Source: Rhizobium sp. CCGE531 (lineage in GTDB: Bacteria; Pseudomonadota; Alphaproteobacteria; Rhizobiales; Rhizobiaceae). Taken from it: a DNA stretch of 64,000 nt. The position numbers were made by a program, and so were the translations under genes. Below, in pieces: positions 1 to 9,526 of this stretch (positions are counted from its first letter, which is position 1; every line of letters starts with the position of its first letter). The notes below the pieces were generated by a model that saw only the letters and a list, made by a program, of their open reading frames with translations, made no database searches and was not told the DNA's origin. The DNA is taken from NCBI RefSeq assembly GCF_003627795.1, contig NZ_CP032684.1, positions 2,271,001 through 2,335,000 of the forward strand, written 5' to 3'.

Positions 1-1
1 C

Positions 2-1240
2 AAGCAGGCAGCCGCCCGCGCCAACATGGAACTCGGCCAGCTCGACCAGACGCTCGGCAAGACCATCGTCGCCGCGGCGCAGGAAGTCATCGACGGCAAG
101 CTCAACGAGCATTTCCCGCTCGCCGTCTGGCAGACCGGCTCCGGCACGCAGTCGAACATGAATGCCAATGAGGTGATCTCCAACCGCGCGATCGAAATGC
201 TCGGCGGCGTCATGGGCTCGAAGAAGCCGGTGCATCCGAACGACCACGTCAACATGAGCCAGTCGTCGAACGACACCTATCCGACAGCCATGCACATCGC
301 CTGCGCCGAGCAGATCGTCCATCACCTGCTGCCGGCCTTGCGGCATCTGCATGCGGCACTGGAAAAGAAGGTCGCCGACTTCGCCCATATCATCAAGATC
401 GGCCGCACCCATACGCAGGATGCAACGCCGCTGACGCTCGGCCAGGAGTTTTCCGGCTATGCCGCCCAGGTCGCGTCCTCGATCAAGCGGATCGAGCTGA
501 CGCTGCCGGGCCTTTGCGAACTCGCCCAGGGCGGCACCGCGGTCGGAACCGGCCTCAATGCGCCGATCGGCTTTGCCGAGAAGGTCGCCGACGAGATCGC
601 CGGAATTACCGGCCTGCCCTTCGTAACCGCTCCGAACAAATTCGAAGCGCTTGCCGCCCATGACTCGATGGTCTTCAGCCACGGCGCCATCAACACGGCA
701 GCGGCAGCGCTCTTCAAGATTGCCAACGATATCCGCCTGCTCGGCTCCGGCCCGCGCTCCGGTCTCGGCGAACTCTCCCTGCCGGAAAACGAACCGGGCT
801 CGTCGATCATGCCGGGCAAGGTCAATCCGACCCAATGCGAAGCGCTGACGCAGGTCTGCATTCACATTTTCGGCAACAATGCCGCCCTCACCTTCGCCGG
901 CAGCCAGGGTCATTTCGAGCTCAACGTCTACAATCCGATGATGGCCTACAACTTTCTGCAGTCGGTGCAGTTGCTCGGCGACGCCGCCGTCTCCTTCACG
1001 GACAATTGCGTCGTCGGCATCGAGGCCCGCGAGGACAACATCAAGGCCGGCCTTGAGCGCTCGCTGATGCTGGTGACGGCGCTTGCCCCGAAGATCGGCT
1101 ACGACAATGCCGCCAAGATCGCCAAAACGGCCCACAAGAATGGCACGACCCTCAAGGAAGAAGCACTGGCGAGCGGACTGGTTTCCTCGGAAGAGTATGA
1201 TGCCATCGTCCGGCCGGAAACGATGATCGGGCCGAAGTAA
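2..1240 (+). CDS. fumC: Class II fumarate hydratase, 5' end outside window
   Basis: Interconverts fumarate and L-malate in the TCA cycle without a metal centre. The reading frame is already open at base 2, so the true start lies upstream; about 412 residues are visible of the usual 460 or so. The superfamily signature [11 protein letters not shown] (nt about 798-830) holds the catalytic serine loop. Other FumC landmarks are [13 protein letters not shown] near the start and [11 protein letters not shown]. The frame ends at TAA, 1238-1240. A class I fumarase follows 366 bp downstream on the same strand. Confidence in the family is very high; only the N-terminus is missing. Confidence 0.97.
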   Translation, partial: KQAAARANMELGQLDQTLGKTIVAAAQEVIDGKLNEHFPLAVWQTGSGTQSNMNANEVISNRAIEMLGGVMGSKKPVHPNDHVNMSQSSNDTYPTAMHIACAEQIVHHLLPALRHLHAALEKKVADFAHIIKIGRTHTQDATPLTLGQEFSGYAAQVASSIKRIELTLPGLCELAQGGTAVGTGLNAPIGFAEKVADEIAGITGLPFVTAPNKFEALAAHDSMVFSHGAINTAAAALFKIANDIRLLGSGPRSGLGELSLPENEPGSSIMPGKVNPTQCEALTQVCIHIFGNNAALTFAGSQGHFELNVYNPMMAYNFLQSVQLLGDAAVSFTDNCVVGIEAREDNIKAGLERSLMLVTALAPKIGYDNAAKIAKTAHKNGTTLKEEALASGLVSSEEYDAIVRPETMIGPK

Positions 1241-1296
1241 GTTCCTCGTTCGATGATCGTCAGGCACGTCCGCCGGTAACGCGACGATCTGCCTGG

Positions 1297-1340
1297 CCCC
1301 TTACCCCAACCCTCTCCCCCGCTTATGTGGGGCGAGGGAG
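1297..1340. repeat. Imperfect palindromic intergenic repeat
   Basis: This C-rich stretch (CCAACCCTCTCCCCC, then a short spacer and GTGGGGCGAGGGAG) is a degenerate version of the perfect palindrome at 1386-1433. Both lie between fumC and the class I fumarase. It resembles the CTAACCCTCTCCCC-type REP elements scattered in rhizobial genomes. No coding potential is seen in this gap. Confidence 0.6.
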
Positions 1341-1385
1341 CTTATCTCTTTAAACGATGAACTTCCCCAGATGGAACGGCCATTG

Positions 1386-1433
1386 CCTCACCCTAGCCCT
1401 CTCCCCGCATGCGGGGAGAGGGCTAGGGTGAGG
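1386..1433. repeat. Perfect 48-bp palindrome (REP-like)
   Basis: The 24-base left arm 1386-1409 is exactly self-complementary to 1410-1433, centred on GCATGC. The arm reads CCTCACCCTAGCCCTCTCC and continues to the centre. As RNA it would form a very stable hairpin and could stop transcription from fumC or protect its 3' end. It has no U-run, so a role as a classical terminator is not shown. Confidence 0.85.
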
Positions 1434-1606
1434 GGCCGGGTACAAAATTCCAGCATCGGAAGACCCGCCCGACCCGCGCATACCCTGTCAACAAACTTCC
1501 ATTTTGAGATTTCGAGATAGCAGCCAAACAATTGCATTTGGTTTCAGCCGGATCTAGATCGTTTCCAAACATCTTCCTCCGCCACCCGGCTTGAAAGGTT
1601 TCCCAA

Positions 1607-3214
1607 ATGGCTGACGATCTCTTTCCTCTCGGCGATGACGCCACTCCCTATCGCAAGCTTTCCGGTGATTACGTCTCCGTCGACACCTTCAAGGGCCAGG
1701 AAATCCTGACCGTCGATCCCGAGGGTATCCGCCTGCTCGCCGAGACGGCTTTCACCGATATCAACCACCTGCTGCGCCCCGGCCACCTGAAGCAGCTCGC
1801 CTCGATCCTCGAAGATCCCGAAGCCACCGACAACGACCGCTTCGTCGCCTATGATCTGCTGAAGAATGCCAATATTGCCGCCGGCGGCGTACTTCCGATG
1901 TGCCAGGACACCGGCACCGCCATCATCATGGGCAAGAAGGGCCGCCGCGTCTGGACCGAAGGCGGCGACAGCGCAGCGCTCGCCAAGGGCGTGCTCGATG
2001 CCTACGAGAAGAAGAACCTGCGCTATTCGCAGCTAGCCCCTATCAAGATGTTCGAGGAAAAGAACACCAAGAACAACCTTCCGGCGCAGATCGACATCTA
2101 CGAGGAAGGCACCGACGCCTACGAATTCCTCTTCGTCGCAAAGGGTGGCGGCTCTGCCAACAAGACCTTCCTTTATCAGGGCACGCCGTCGCTTCTGACC
2201 CACGACCGCATGCTGGATTTCCTGAAAGAGAAGATCCTGACGCTCGGCACGGCCGCCTGTCCTCCCTATCATCTCGCTATCGTCATCGGCGGCACCTCGG
2301 CCGAGATGAACCTCAAGACGGTCAAACTCGCCTCGACGCGGTATCTGGACTGTCTTCCCACGGAGGGCTCCGAAAGCGGGCACGCCTTCCGGGATATTGA
2401 AATGGAAAAGGAAATCCACAAGCTGACGCAGAGCCTCGGCGTCGGCGCCCAGTTCGGCGGCAAGTATTTCTGTCACGACGTGCGCGTCATCCGCCTGCCC
2501 CGCCACGGCGCCTCGCTGCCGATCGGCCTCGGCGTTTCCTGTTCCGCCGACCGCCAGGCCAAGGGCAAAATCACGCGCGACGGCATCTTCATCGAACAGC
2601 TCGAAACCGATCCGTCCAAGTACATGCCTGAGATCGACGAGGCAAAGCTCTCCGAATCGATGGTGCGCATCGATCTCAACCGGCCGATGGCCGACATTCT
2701 GGCCGAATTGTCACAGCATCCGGTCAAGACACGCCTGTCGCTCACCGGCACGATCATCGTGGCGCGCGACCTGGCGCATGCAAAAATCCGCGAGCGTCTG
2801 GAAAAGGGCGAAGGCATGCCCGAATATCTGAAGAACCATCCGGTCTACTACGCCGGGCCTGCGAAGACGCCCGCCGGCTATGCCTCCGGTTCCTTCGGTC
2901 CGACGACGGCCGGCCGCATGGACAGCTATGTCGACCAGTTCCAGTCCTTCGGCGGCTCCATGGTGATGCTCGCCAAGGGCAACCGCTCGCGAGCCGTGCG
3001 CGAGGCCTGCAAGGCGCATGGCGGTTTCTATCTCGGCTCGATCGGCGGTCCGGCCGCCCGCCTCGCTCAGGATTGCATCAAAAAAGTCGATGTTTTGGAA
3101 TATCCCGAACTTGGCATGGAAGCGGTCTGGAAGATCGAGGTGAAGGATTTCCCAGCCTTCATCGTCATCGACGACAAGGGCAACGACTTCTTCCAAGAAC
3201 TCAACCTGGGGTAA
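1607..3214 (+). CDS. Class I (iron-sulfur) fumarate hydratase
   Basis: A [4Fe-4S]-dependent fumarase of the FumA/FumB type, 535 aa, the usual length. Three cysteines expected to bind the cluster are seen at C99 (PMCQDTGTA), C218 (AACPPYH) and C312 (GVSCSAD). Their spacing of 119 and 94 residues is, as I recall, that of the structurally known class I enzymes. [16 protein letters not shown] is another family block. Start ATG 1607 follows a GAAAGG at about 8 nt. The organism thus carries both an oxygen-labile class I and a robust class II fumarase side by side. L-tartrate dehydratase is a distant alternative, but the single-chain length favours fumarase. Confidence 0.95.
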   Translation: MADDLFPLGDDATPYRKLSGDYVSVDTFKGQEILTVDPEGIRLLAETAFTDINHLLRPGHLKQLASILEDPEATDNDRFVAYDLLKNANIAAGGVLPMCQDTGTAIIMGKKGRRVWTEGGDSAALAKGVLDAYEKKNLRYSQLAPIKMFEEKNTKNNLPAQIDIYEEGTDAYEFLFVAKGGGSANKTFLYQGTPSLLTHDRMLDFLKEKILTLGTAACPPYHLAIVIGGTSAEMNLKTVKLASTRYLDCLPTEGSESGHAFRDIEMEKEIHKLTQSLGVGAQFGGKYFCHDVRVIRLPRHGASLPIGLGVSCSADRQAKGKITRDGIFIEQLETDPSKYMPEIDEAKLSESMVRIDLNRPMADILAELSQHPVKTRLSLTGTIIVARDLAHAKIRERLEKGEGMPEYLKNHPVYYAGPAKTPAGYASGSFGPTTAGRMDSYVDQFQSFGGSMVMLAKGNRSRAVREACKAHGGFYLGSIGGPAARLAQDCIKKVDVLEYPELGMEAVWKIEVKDFPAFIVIDDKGNDFFQELNLG

Positions 3215-3412
3215 TATTCCGGCCTATTCTTGCCTGGCTCGAACGAAGGCGCCGGCAGCGCCTTCGCATGTAAAAACATGCTTTAATTGTAATACTTTTG
3301 AATAAAACTTTACGGATCAACAATTTCTCACTATCAAGTGCTTAATATTTTTTCAAAGATTCTTCGTATAAATAAAAAAGGGATTTAACCAATACATGTT
3401 ACGGAGCTCACG

Positions 3413-4480
3413 ATGAGTACGGCGATTGCGCCAAGGGCGCAAAATCCCGACGTGGTAGGGCAAATTACCTATGCCATGCGATCCATGGGGATCGCATCTA
3501 TTCCGCGCAATTACGAGCTTTTCTATGAAGCCTATATCGGCTCCAATCCCGCTCTCACGCGTGAATTGGCGGCACTCGGCGGCAGCGCTACCCAGGAGGA
3601 ACTGGATGCGATCGGAGCCAAGTATTTTTCGCATCACGCCGGCCGTGTTTTCGATGACGCACACGCCCGCCTGACCACCGAGCTCGATGCCGTCCTGCGC
3701 GCATTGCGGCAGGAGCAGGCCACGCTCCAGACCTATAACCGGCTGCTCGACGAGACCTGTGAACGCATAAGCTCCAGAAGCCACAACAGCGCCGAGTTGC
3801 TGCGTGGGGCCATCGACATATTGACCGCGGCAACCGGCGATACCATGGCGCAGGGCGAAAAAACGGTGGAGAACGTCGTCCAGCGCAGCCAGGAGATGGA
3901 TCAGGTCCGCAAGGAGCTGGATGAATACAAGCGCATTGCCAATACCGATGCCCTGACGCGGCTTGCCAATCGGCGCGCTTTCGAAGATCGCCTGGCTTCC
4001 ATCTTCGACAATCAGCTGACCCGGCCGACAACGGCACTGGTGCTGGCCGACATCGATCATTTCAAGCGGATCAACGATACGTTCGGCCATCCGGTCGGCG
4101 ACAAGATTCTGGCAACCGTCGCCTCCATCATCCGCGCCAACGTCCGACGCGACGTTTTCGTGGCCCGCGTCGGCGGGGAGGAATTCGCTCTGATTCTGGA
4201 AGCCACCAATGTCGAGGAAGTCATGATGGTCTGCGAGCGGATCCGTCGTACGCTCGAAATGACGCCGTTCAAAAACTCCCGAACACGCGTCGACTACGGT
4301 CCGATCACGCTGTCGCTCGGCGCCTGCATGGCCTCGGAAGCCGTCAATTCCGGCGAGCTATACAACAAGGCGGATCTGGCACTCTATTGCGCCAAGAATG
4401 CCGGCCGCAACTGCTATAGCGTCTACCAGAAGGGCATGCAGAAGGACTTCACCAAAAGTTGGCTGATCTACAAGAACTAG
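3413..4480 (+). CDS. Diguanylate cyclase, GGDEF domain
   Basis: A 355-aa protein with a C-terminal GGDEF domain (about 180-345) that should make cyclic di-GMP from two GTP. The active-site loop is G254-G255-E256-E257-F258, and DALTRLANRRAFEDRL opens the domain. The N-terminal 165 residues have no transmembrane segment and match no domain I can name; residues 100-180 look helical. The inhibitory I-site RxxD is not at the normal spacing: the aligned aspartate position is valine (RRDVFVARVGG). The upstream 198 bp is A+T-rich. Likely cytosolic. The signal sensed is unknown. Confidence 0.92.
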   Translation: MSTAIAPRAQNPDVVGQITYAMRSMGIASIPRNYELFYEAYIGSNPALTRELAALGGSATQEELDAIGAKYFSHHAGRVFDDAHARLTTELDAVLRALRQEQATLQTYNRLLDETCERISSRSHNSAELLRGAIDILTAATGDTMAQGEKTVENVVQRSQEMDQVRKELDEYKRIANTDALTRLANRRAFEDRLASIFDNQLTRPTTALVLADIDHFKRINDTFGHPVGDKILATVASIIRANVRRDVFVARVGGEEFALILEATNVEEVMMVCERIRRTLEMTPFKNSRTRVDYGPITLSLGACMASEAVNSGELYNKADLALYCAKNAGRNCYSVYQKGMQKDFTKSWLIYKN

Positions 4481-4497
4481 AAGCCCAGCCAACCAAC

Positions 4498-4532
4498 CGC
4501 CGGCCCTGCCTTCCCACGCAGGCCGGCGGCTT
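4498..4532 (+). terminator. Hairpin terminator after the GGDEF gene
   Basis: GCCGGCCCTGC at 4499-4509 pairs with GCAGGCCGGC at 4518-4527 with one bulged C, followed by a T-containing tail (GGCTTTGCTT). It starts 18 bp after the GGDEF stop. The tail is weak, so strength is uncertain. Confidence 0.6.
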
Positions 4533-4554
4533 TGCTTAACAGAGCGTCTTGGGC

Positions 4555-5170
4555 TTACCAGAGCGTCTTGGCAGCCCTCATCGGCGCTTCGCGATCATAG
4601 GTTTCCTGATCGAAATCGTCTTTCGCCGCCTTGAGCATCATGCCAGGGCTTGGCAGGCTGGACGGATCGGCGAACCGCTCCGCATTCCACAGCTCGGCCC
4701 TGATCACCGCTCGCGCGCACTGGAAATACACCTCCTCGATCGTGATCACAACGATACTGCGCGGATGCTTGCCATCCATCTCGAAACTGTCCAGCAAGGC
4801 AGGCTCGATGGAGACCGCCGCCCGGCCGTTGAGCCGCATCGTCGTATTCGATCCTGGAACCAGAAGCATCAGCGCGATGCGCGATGCGCGGGTCGCGCAC
4901 GATATTCGCAAGCGAATCGACGCGGTTGTTGCCGCGCCAATCAGGGAGATGCAGCGTCTTTTCGTCCGCGACGCGGACGACACCGCCCAAGTCACCGCGG
5001 GGCGAGCAATCGAGCCCTTCCGGCCCCACCGTTGCCAGCGCCATGAAGGGAGAGGCTTCGATCATGCGGCGATAAAGCGGCGTCAGTACCTTCGTCACCT
5101 TAGTGATCGACGCCTCGCCCGCATCACCATAGAGCTCTTTTAGTTCCTCGACTGACGTGACGATACGCAT
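4555..5170 (-). pseudogene. Frameshifted PPOX-type flavoprotein gene
   Basis: The reading from ATG 5170 gives a pyridoxamine-phosphate-oxidase-like FMN-binding protein (SPFMALATVGPEGLDCSPRG, then RGNNRVDSLANIVRDPRIA). At about 4890 it drops out of frame. The remainder (LMLLVPGSNTTMRLNGRA to APMRAAKTLW) continues in another frame to TAA 4555-4557. The break lies in a 7-base unit repeated 2.7 times (GCGCGAT GCGCGAT GCGCG, 4872-4890). Removing one unit restores a 202-aa protein of normal PPOX length. A second direct repeat, AGAGCGTCTTGG at 4541-4552 and 4560-4571, flanks the stop codon. It is either a recent slippage mutation, a phase-variable gene or a sequencing error. Confidence 0.85.
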
Positions 5171-5224
5171 GCTGCCTCGCGGTTTTCCAGCGACTTACCC
5201 AAAGTCCGCGCGGCGCAAGTTCTG

Positions 5225-6190
5225 CTAGGAGGAGCGACGCTGCGGGGTTCGGTAGAACGATAGCACCGCACCGTCTTCGTTTTCGAGTGGATTTTCCGTG
5301 TTCGCGATCTGCGACAGAAAAGCGTCGATCGCCTCGAACACCGGAGCGGCGGCGACGATACGGCGATGCCCAAAGCCGTTGGCCCATAACAGGCGCACAT
5401 GCGATCCCTGGGCGGCATAGGCGTGTGCATGTTCGGCACTCACCTCCTTGTCGTCCTCGGCATGGATGACAAGGACCGGCCGGTTAGAATCAAGCATGCC
5501 GCGTTTCTGGTCATAGGACGCAAGCGTCCTGCCCGTCACCCGGCGAACCTCGTCCTCTAAAGCGGCCTGCGTTGCGGGCCTAAGCCTCATCAAGCGCCCG
5601 AAATCCTTGAACAGCCATCCCATGGCACTCGGTGCGCCGATCAATACCAATTTGCCCGGATGAACCGCGTCGACATTTGGCAGAAAGCCCGCGCAGGACA
5701 GCGCCAGAGATGCGCCGCCGAAGGAGTGCCCGATGGCGGCGTCAAAGCCGCCGAAGCGAGCAAACGCGGCTGCAATGGCGGAAACGGCCAAACGCACGTT
5801 CAGGAACCGTCCGCCCGAGCGGCCGTGGCCTGGAAGATCGAGCGAGATCACTTCCGCTCCGCTGCCGGCAAGGAACACCGTCAGCTCCGACATGTATTCG
5901 CTGCTGGAGCCCCAACCATGCACCACGAGATAGCGCTTTCGCGGCCCCTTCGCTCCGCCATTGAAGCGATAGGCCATTGCCCGGCCGCCTGGGAACGGCA
6001 GCATGACCTGCTCCGCCGTCAGAAGGCGTTCCCGGCCCTCCATATGGGCCGCCCTGGCCTTGGCGCCGCGGGGACGGCGCGAGGGCGTCAGGCAGAAAAG
6101 CCGGAACGCGGCCTTGCCGGCAAGCTGCGGAGACAACCTTCCAAGGCCGGACAGACCCGACCGGGTGACCTTGAGCGCAAAGGATGGCAT
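5225..6190 (-). CDS. Alpha/beta-fold hydrolase
   Basis: A 321-aa serine hydrolase, probably a lipase or esterase of the Hydrolase_4 group. The oxyanion HGW motif is at 91-93, and the nucleophile elbow GHSFGG places the serine at S156. A late aspartate (HAEDDKEV) and histidine (NGFGHRRI) complete a plausible triad. The frame stays open far upstream, but ATG 6190 is chosen because the protein similarity begins there and the MarR gene starts divergently 45 bp away. MarR control through the shared intergenic region is likely. The substrate cannot be told from sequence. Confidence 0.88.
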   Translation of the reverse strand: MPSFALKVTRSGLSGLGRLSPQLAGKAAFRLFCLTPSRRPRGAKARAAHMEGRERLLTAEQVMLPFPGGRAMAYRFNGGAKGPRKRYLVVHGWGSSSEYMSELTVFLAGSGAEVISLDLPGHGRSGGRFLNVRLAVSAIAAAFARFGGFDAAIGHSFGGASLALSCAGFLPNVDAVHPGKLVLIGAPSAMGWLFKDFGRLMRLRPATQAALEDEVRRVTGRTLASYDQKRGMLDSNRPVLVIHAEDDKEVSAEHAHAYAAQGSHVRLLWANGFGHRRIVAAAPVFEAIDAFLSQIANTENPLENEDGAVLSFYRTPQRRSS

Positions 6191-6206
6191 AGTGGGAATC
6201 CGATAA

Positions 6207-6242
6207 TGTTCAACTATGAACAATAAAGTACAACGATGAACA
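6207..6242. promoter_or_regulatory. Two tandem MarR operator-like sites
   Basis: TGTTCAACTATGAACA at 6207-6222 is a perfect 6+4+6 inverted repeat. A second copy, AGTACAACGATGAACA at 6227-6242, matches it at 13 of 16 positions exactly 20 bp (two helical turns) downstream and covers the MarR start codon at 6236. The sites lie in the 45-bp divergent gap between the hydrolase and marR. Size and position are typical for a MarR dimer that represses both genes. Binding is inferred. Confidence 0.7.
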
Positions 6243-6721
6243 AAAATCAACCCCTTCCCTGGGACCATCCGCGTTTTCGAAGCTGGATCGCCGTGGCGCG
6301 CGCCTGCCAGCTGATGCAGCAATCGCTGGCGCGGGCATTGGCGCATCTCGACATCAAGCCGCCGCATCTCGACATTCTCGTCAACCTGTTTCGTTTCGAA
6401 GGGATTTCGCAGCAGGAACTTGCCCGCAAGCTGCTGGTCGGTCGCTCCAATATGAGCATGCTGCTGCCGCAGATGGAAAATCGCGGACTGATCGAACGGC
6501 GCGGTGACAAGCACGACAAGCGCGTGTTGCGCCTCTATCTGACCGAAGAGGGCCGGCGCGTCACGGAAGAAGCCATGACCATTCAAACCGCCCTCATCGA
6601 CCGGATGCTCTCAGACGCGCCGATCGAAGAATGCGAGGCCATTGCCGTGCATATGGAGCGGATCGTCGGTCTCCTGATACAGGAAGAGCGGCAACCGCTG
6701 GAGCCCGCAGGCGATCAGTGA
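6236..6721 (+). CDS. MarR-family transcriptional regulator
   Basis: A 161-aa winged-helix regulator. The DNA-binding part runs from about 50 to 105, with ISQQELARKLLVGRSNMSMLL as recognition region and a wing NRGLIERRGDKHDKRV. Helical N- and C-termini would form the dimer. It is divergent from the alpha/beta hydrolase and probably represses that gene and itself through the palindromes at 6207-6242. Its 3' end overlaps the convergent ltrA-like gene by 7 bp. The ligand is unknown. Confidence 0.93.
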   Translation: MNKNQPLPWDHPRFRSWIAVARACQLMQQSLARALAHLDIKPPHLDILVNLFRFEGISQQELARKLLVGRSNMSMLLPQMENRGLIERRGDKHDKRVLRLYLTEEGRRVTEEAMTIQTALIDRMLSDAPIEECEAIAVHMERIVGLLIQEERQPLEPAGDQ

Positions 6722-7914
6722 TCGCCGGCCGATCGCGCCGAGGGGACAACCCGGTTCAGAGACGCGAACTCCCAGATCGCCACGACGATAAGCACGGCCG
6801 TGGCGAGAATGCCAAGCTGGTAGACCACCACCATCGGCAGGGTGAAGAGCAGCAGCGCCAATCCGACGAGACCCGCTATATGCGACAGCGGCGGCCGGCC
6901 GGTGGTCGCACCCTTGAACCATAGATTTCCGATCAGAAACACCGCCGGACCGCCGAGAATGGCGGCAGCCGCGTGCAGATCGGCCGGCTCGTGCGGATGC
7001 GCGAACAGGAATTCGTCGCCGACGACGCTCAGGATGATGCCGGCGAGGATCGGAATATGCGCATAGGTAAACGCCTGACGGGCCAGGCTTCCCGGCGTAT
7101 CGTCATGCTCGATGCGATGCGCCGCCCGTTCGTGGCCGAACTGAAAATAGATCCACCAAAGGGCGACCGTGCCGACGAACGCGGTAATGAACACCGTGAC
7201 GATCAAGGGCGTGACCGGCTGCTCGGCAAAGATCTTGCCCGCCTGCAGGACCGCCTCACCGAGGCAGATGATGATGAACAGCGCGCAGCGCTCGGCAATA
7301 TGCGCCCCCGATACGTCCCAGTCCGCGGGAGTGGATTTGCCGAGGCCGGGCACCCGGAAGCCTAGCGCGGGTGCGGAATACTCGATGACGAGAGCGATCA
7401 GCCAGACTACGAGCCGTGCCTCGCCCTCCATCAGCGCGCCTGCGATCCAGAAGACGCCGGAAAGGACAAGCCAGCTGGTGATGCGCAGGAAATTGCGATG
7501 ATTGGCGGCACTCGCATTTTTGAGCGCGTAGACCGTGAACAGCGAGCGCCCGACCTGCATGAAGACATAGGCCCCAGCAAAATAGATCGCCTTCTCGCCG
7601 AAAGCCTCGGGGATCGCGGCGGAGAGGATAAGCCCGGCAAACATCAGCGTGAACAGCATGATGCGCACCGGCAACCGATCCGGATCGAGCCAGTTTGTGA
7701 CCCAAGCCGTGAAAACCCATACCCACCAGACTGCGAAGATCAGCATGATGGCTTCGAGCGCGCCGAGCGGCGTGAAATGCTCGGCCAGCGAATGCGCAAG
7801 TTGCGAAATCGAGAAAACGAACACCAGATCGAAAAACAGCTCGACGAAAGACACCTTGCTTGCGTTCTTGCTGCCCTTGGCGCGAAGCCAGTTTTCCCTA
7901 CCCCCAAGGATCAT
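6715..7914 (-). CDS. Low temperature requirement A (LtrA) family membrane protein
   Basis: A 399-aa polytopic inner-membrane protein. The N-terminal block VELFFDLVFVFSISQLAHSL is the LtrA family hallmark, followed by about ten further hydrophobic segments with charged loops. LtrA was named for cold growth in Listeria, but its biochemical role is unsettled. Start ATG 7914 gives the family-typical N-terminus (NWLRAKGSKNASKVSFVELF). It is convergent with the MarR gene, overlapping by 7 bp, and shows no sign of a shared operon with its neighbours. Confidence 0.9.
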   Translation of the reverse strand: MILGGRENWLRAKGSKNASKVSFVELFFDLVFVFSISQLAHSLAEHFTPLGALEAIMLIFAVWWVWVFTAWVTNWLDPDRLPVRIMLFTLMFAGLILSAAIPEAFGEKAIYFAGAYVFMQVGRSLFTVYALKNASAANHRNFLRITSWLVLSGVFWIAGALMEGEARLVVWLIALVIEYSAPALGFRVPGLGKSTPADWDVSGAHIAERCALFIIICLGEAVLQAGKIFAEQPVTPLIVTVFITAFVGTVALWWIYFQFGHERAAHRIEHDDTPGSLARQAFTYAHIPILAGIILSVVGDEFLFAHPHEPADLHAAAAILGGPAVFLIGNLWFKGATTGRPPLSHIAGLVGLALLLFTLPMVVVYQLGILATAVLIVVAIWEFASLNRVVPSARSAGDH

Positions 7915-7947
7915 GCCTGCGCCCTTCTCAAGTTTATAATCCCAATA

Positions 7948-8334
7948 TCAATGCGGCCTTCCCGCCGCATCGCGGCTAAGACCCTTTTCCTTCAATTCGG
8001 CCTCATAAGCCGCGAAAAGCTCACTACCCTTCTCGCCGAGTTCGCGCAGATAGGTCCAGGTGAAGATGCCGGTGTCGTGCATGTCGTCGAATCCGATACG
8101 CACGGCATAATTGCCGGTCGGCGTCATGGACATGATGCCGACATTGCGCTTGCCGGGTACGGTGACTTTCTGCCCCGGTCCATGCCCCTGCACCTCGGCG
8201 GAAGGCGACAGCACCCGCAGCATTTCCGCCGGCAGCTCGAAGCTCGCGCCATCGTCGAATGTCACTTTGAGGTGATGACGGTCCTTCGAGACCCGCAATT
8301 CGGTCGGCCAAACGTCGCTCATCGATTTTTCCAT
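7948..8334 (-). CDS. DUF971 protein (gamma-butyrobetaine hydroxylase-like N-terminal domain)
   Basis: A 128-aa protein made up almost wholly of a DUF971 domain (WPTELRVSKDRHHLKVTFDDG, then GHDDMHDTG-like IGFDDMHDTGIFTW and YLRELG). This domain is found at the N-terminus of gamma-butyrobetaine dioxygenase and as a stand-alone protein near Fe-S or Mo cofactor genes. Here it lies just upstream of, and divergent from, moaA. Two starts are possible: 8334, or MSDVWP at 8322, which has a better-spaced GGA. The function is not established. Confidence 0.85.
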   Translation of the reverse strand: MEKSMSDVWPTELRVSKDRHHLKVTFDDGASFELPAEMLRVLSPSAEVQGHGPGQKVTVPGKRNVGIMSMTPTGNYAVRIGFDDMHDTGIFTWTYLRELGEKGSELFAAYEAELKEKGLSRDAAGRPH

Positions 8335-8455
8335 GCCTTTCAGTGTCTTTTGGAGAATTAGGCCGCCGCTCGTTCACACGCAAGTGTAATCGAGAAGCAT
8401 TTTCCTTGACGCAACAATCGCCTATGCCCACATTAGAAGTCTAACGGAGGCATGA

Positions 8456-9505
8456 GTGAACAGCATCGTCGGCAGCATAGGCAACGCATCACCGCTTCAG
8501 GCGGATGCAGCCCCCATGATCGACCCTTTCGGGCGCGCAGTCACCTATCTGCGCGTTTCGGTCACGGATCGCTGCGATTTCCGCTGCACCTACTGCATGG
8601 CCGAGAACATGACCTTCCTGCCCAAGAAGGATCTGCTGACGCTCGAGGAACTCGACCGGCTCTGTTCCGCCTTCATTTCCAAGGGCGTGCGCAAGATCAG
8701 GCTCACTGGCGGCGAGCCTCTGGTGCGCAAGAACATCATGTTTCTCGTTCGCGAACTCGGCAAGCACGTCCAAAACGGCGAACTTGACGAGCTGACCCTG
8801 ACGACCAACGGATCGCAGCTCGCGCGCCATGCCGACGAACTTTACGACTGCGGCGTCAGGCGCATCAATGTTTCTCTCGATACGCTCGATCCCGATAAAT
8901 TCCGAACCATCACGCGCTGGGGAGACTTCTCCAAGGTGATGGAGGGGATCGACGCGGCGCAAAGAGCCGGCCTGAAGATCAAACTGAACGCCGTCGCGCT
9001 CAAGGGCTTCAACGAAACGGAAATTCCGGACCTGCTGCGGTTCGCCCACGGTCGCGGCATGGACCTAACCGTCATCGAAACGATGCCCATGGGCGAGATC
9101 GATGAGGATCGCACCGACCGGTATCTGCCGCTTTCACAGTTGCGCGCCGATCTGGAGCGTCAGTTCACCCTGACCGACATTCCCTATAAGACAGGCGGCC
9201 CGGCCCGCTATGTCGAAGTCACGGAGACCGGCGGCCGCCTCGGCTTCATCACGCCGATGACCCATAATTTCTGCGAGAGCTGCAATCGTGTGCGGCTCAC
9301 CTGCACGGGCACGCTCTATATGTGCCTTGGGCAGAACGATGCGGCCGACCTGCGCACGGCGCTGCGCGCCAGCGAGAGCGACGCGCTCCTCCATGCCGCA
9401 ATCGACGAGGCGATTACCCGCAAGCCGAAGGGCCACGATTTCATCATCGACCGCACGCACAACCGACCAGCGGTCGCGCGCCACATGAGCGTCACTGGCG
9501 GCTAA
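8456..9505 (+). CDS. moaA: GTP 3',8-cyclase MoaA (molybdopterin biosynthesis)
   Basis: A radical SAM enzyme for the first step of molybdenum cofactor synthesis, GTP to 3',8-cyclo-GTP. It is 349 aa with both [4Fe-4S] sites: the N-terminal CxxxCxxC at C40, C44, C47 and the C-terminal CxxC-x13-C at C273, C276, C290. It ends in the MoaA double-glycine tail (VTGG). GTG 8456 is chosen because GGAGG at 8446-8450 sits 5 nt before it; the ATG at 8452 is out of frame, and ATG 8516 (MIDPFGRAV) is a possible later start. mobA-mobB for the guanylated cofactor lie 6 kb downstream. Confidence 0.97.
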   Translation: MNSIVGSIGNASPLQADAAPMIDPFGRAVTYLRVSVTDRCDFRCTYCMAENMTFLPKKDLLTLEELDRLCSAFISKGVRKIRLTGGEPLVRKNIMFLVRELGKHVQNGELDELTLTTNGSQLARHADELYDCGVRRINVSLDTLDPDKFRTITRWGDFSKVMEGIDAAQRAGLKIKLNAVALKGFNETEIPDLLRFAHGRGMDLTVIETMPMGEIDEDRTDRYLPLSQLRADLERQFTLTDIPYKTGGPARYVEVTETGGRLGFITPMTHNFCESCNRVRLTCTGTLYMCLGQNDAADLRTALRASESDALLHAAIDEAITRKPKGHDFIIDRTHNRPAVARHMSVTGG

Positions 9506-9526
9506 ATCCCACCGAGAACATCAACC

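Noticed and set aside
8404..8440. Sigma-70 promoter TTGACG with a -10 before moaA
   Set aside because: The TTGACG is present but no good -10 at 16-18 bp could be fixed, so it is not listed as a feature.
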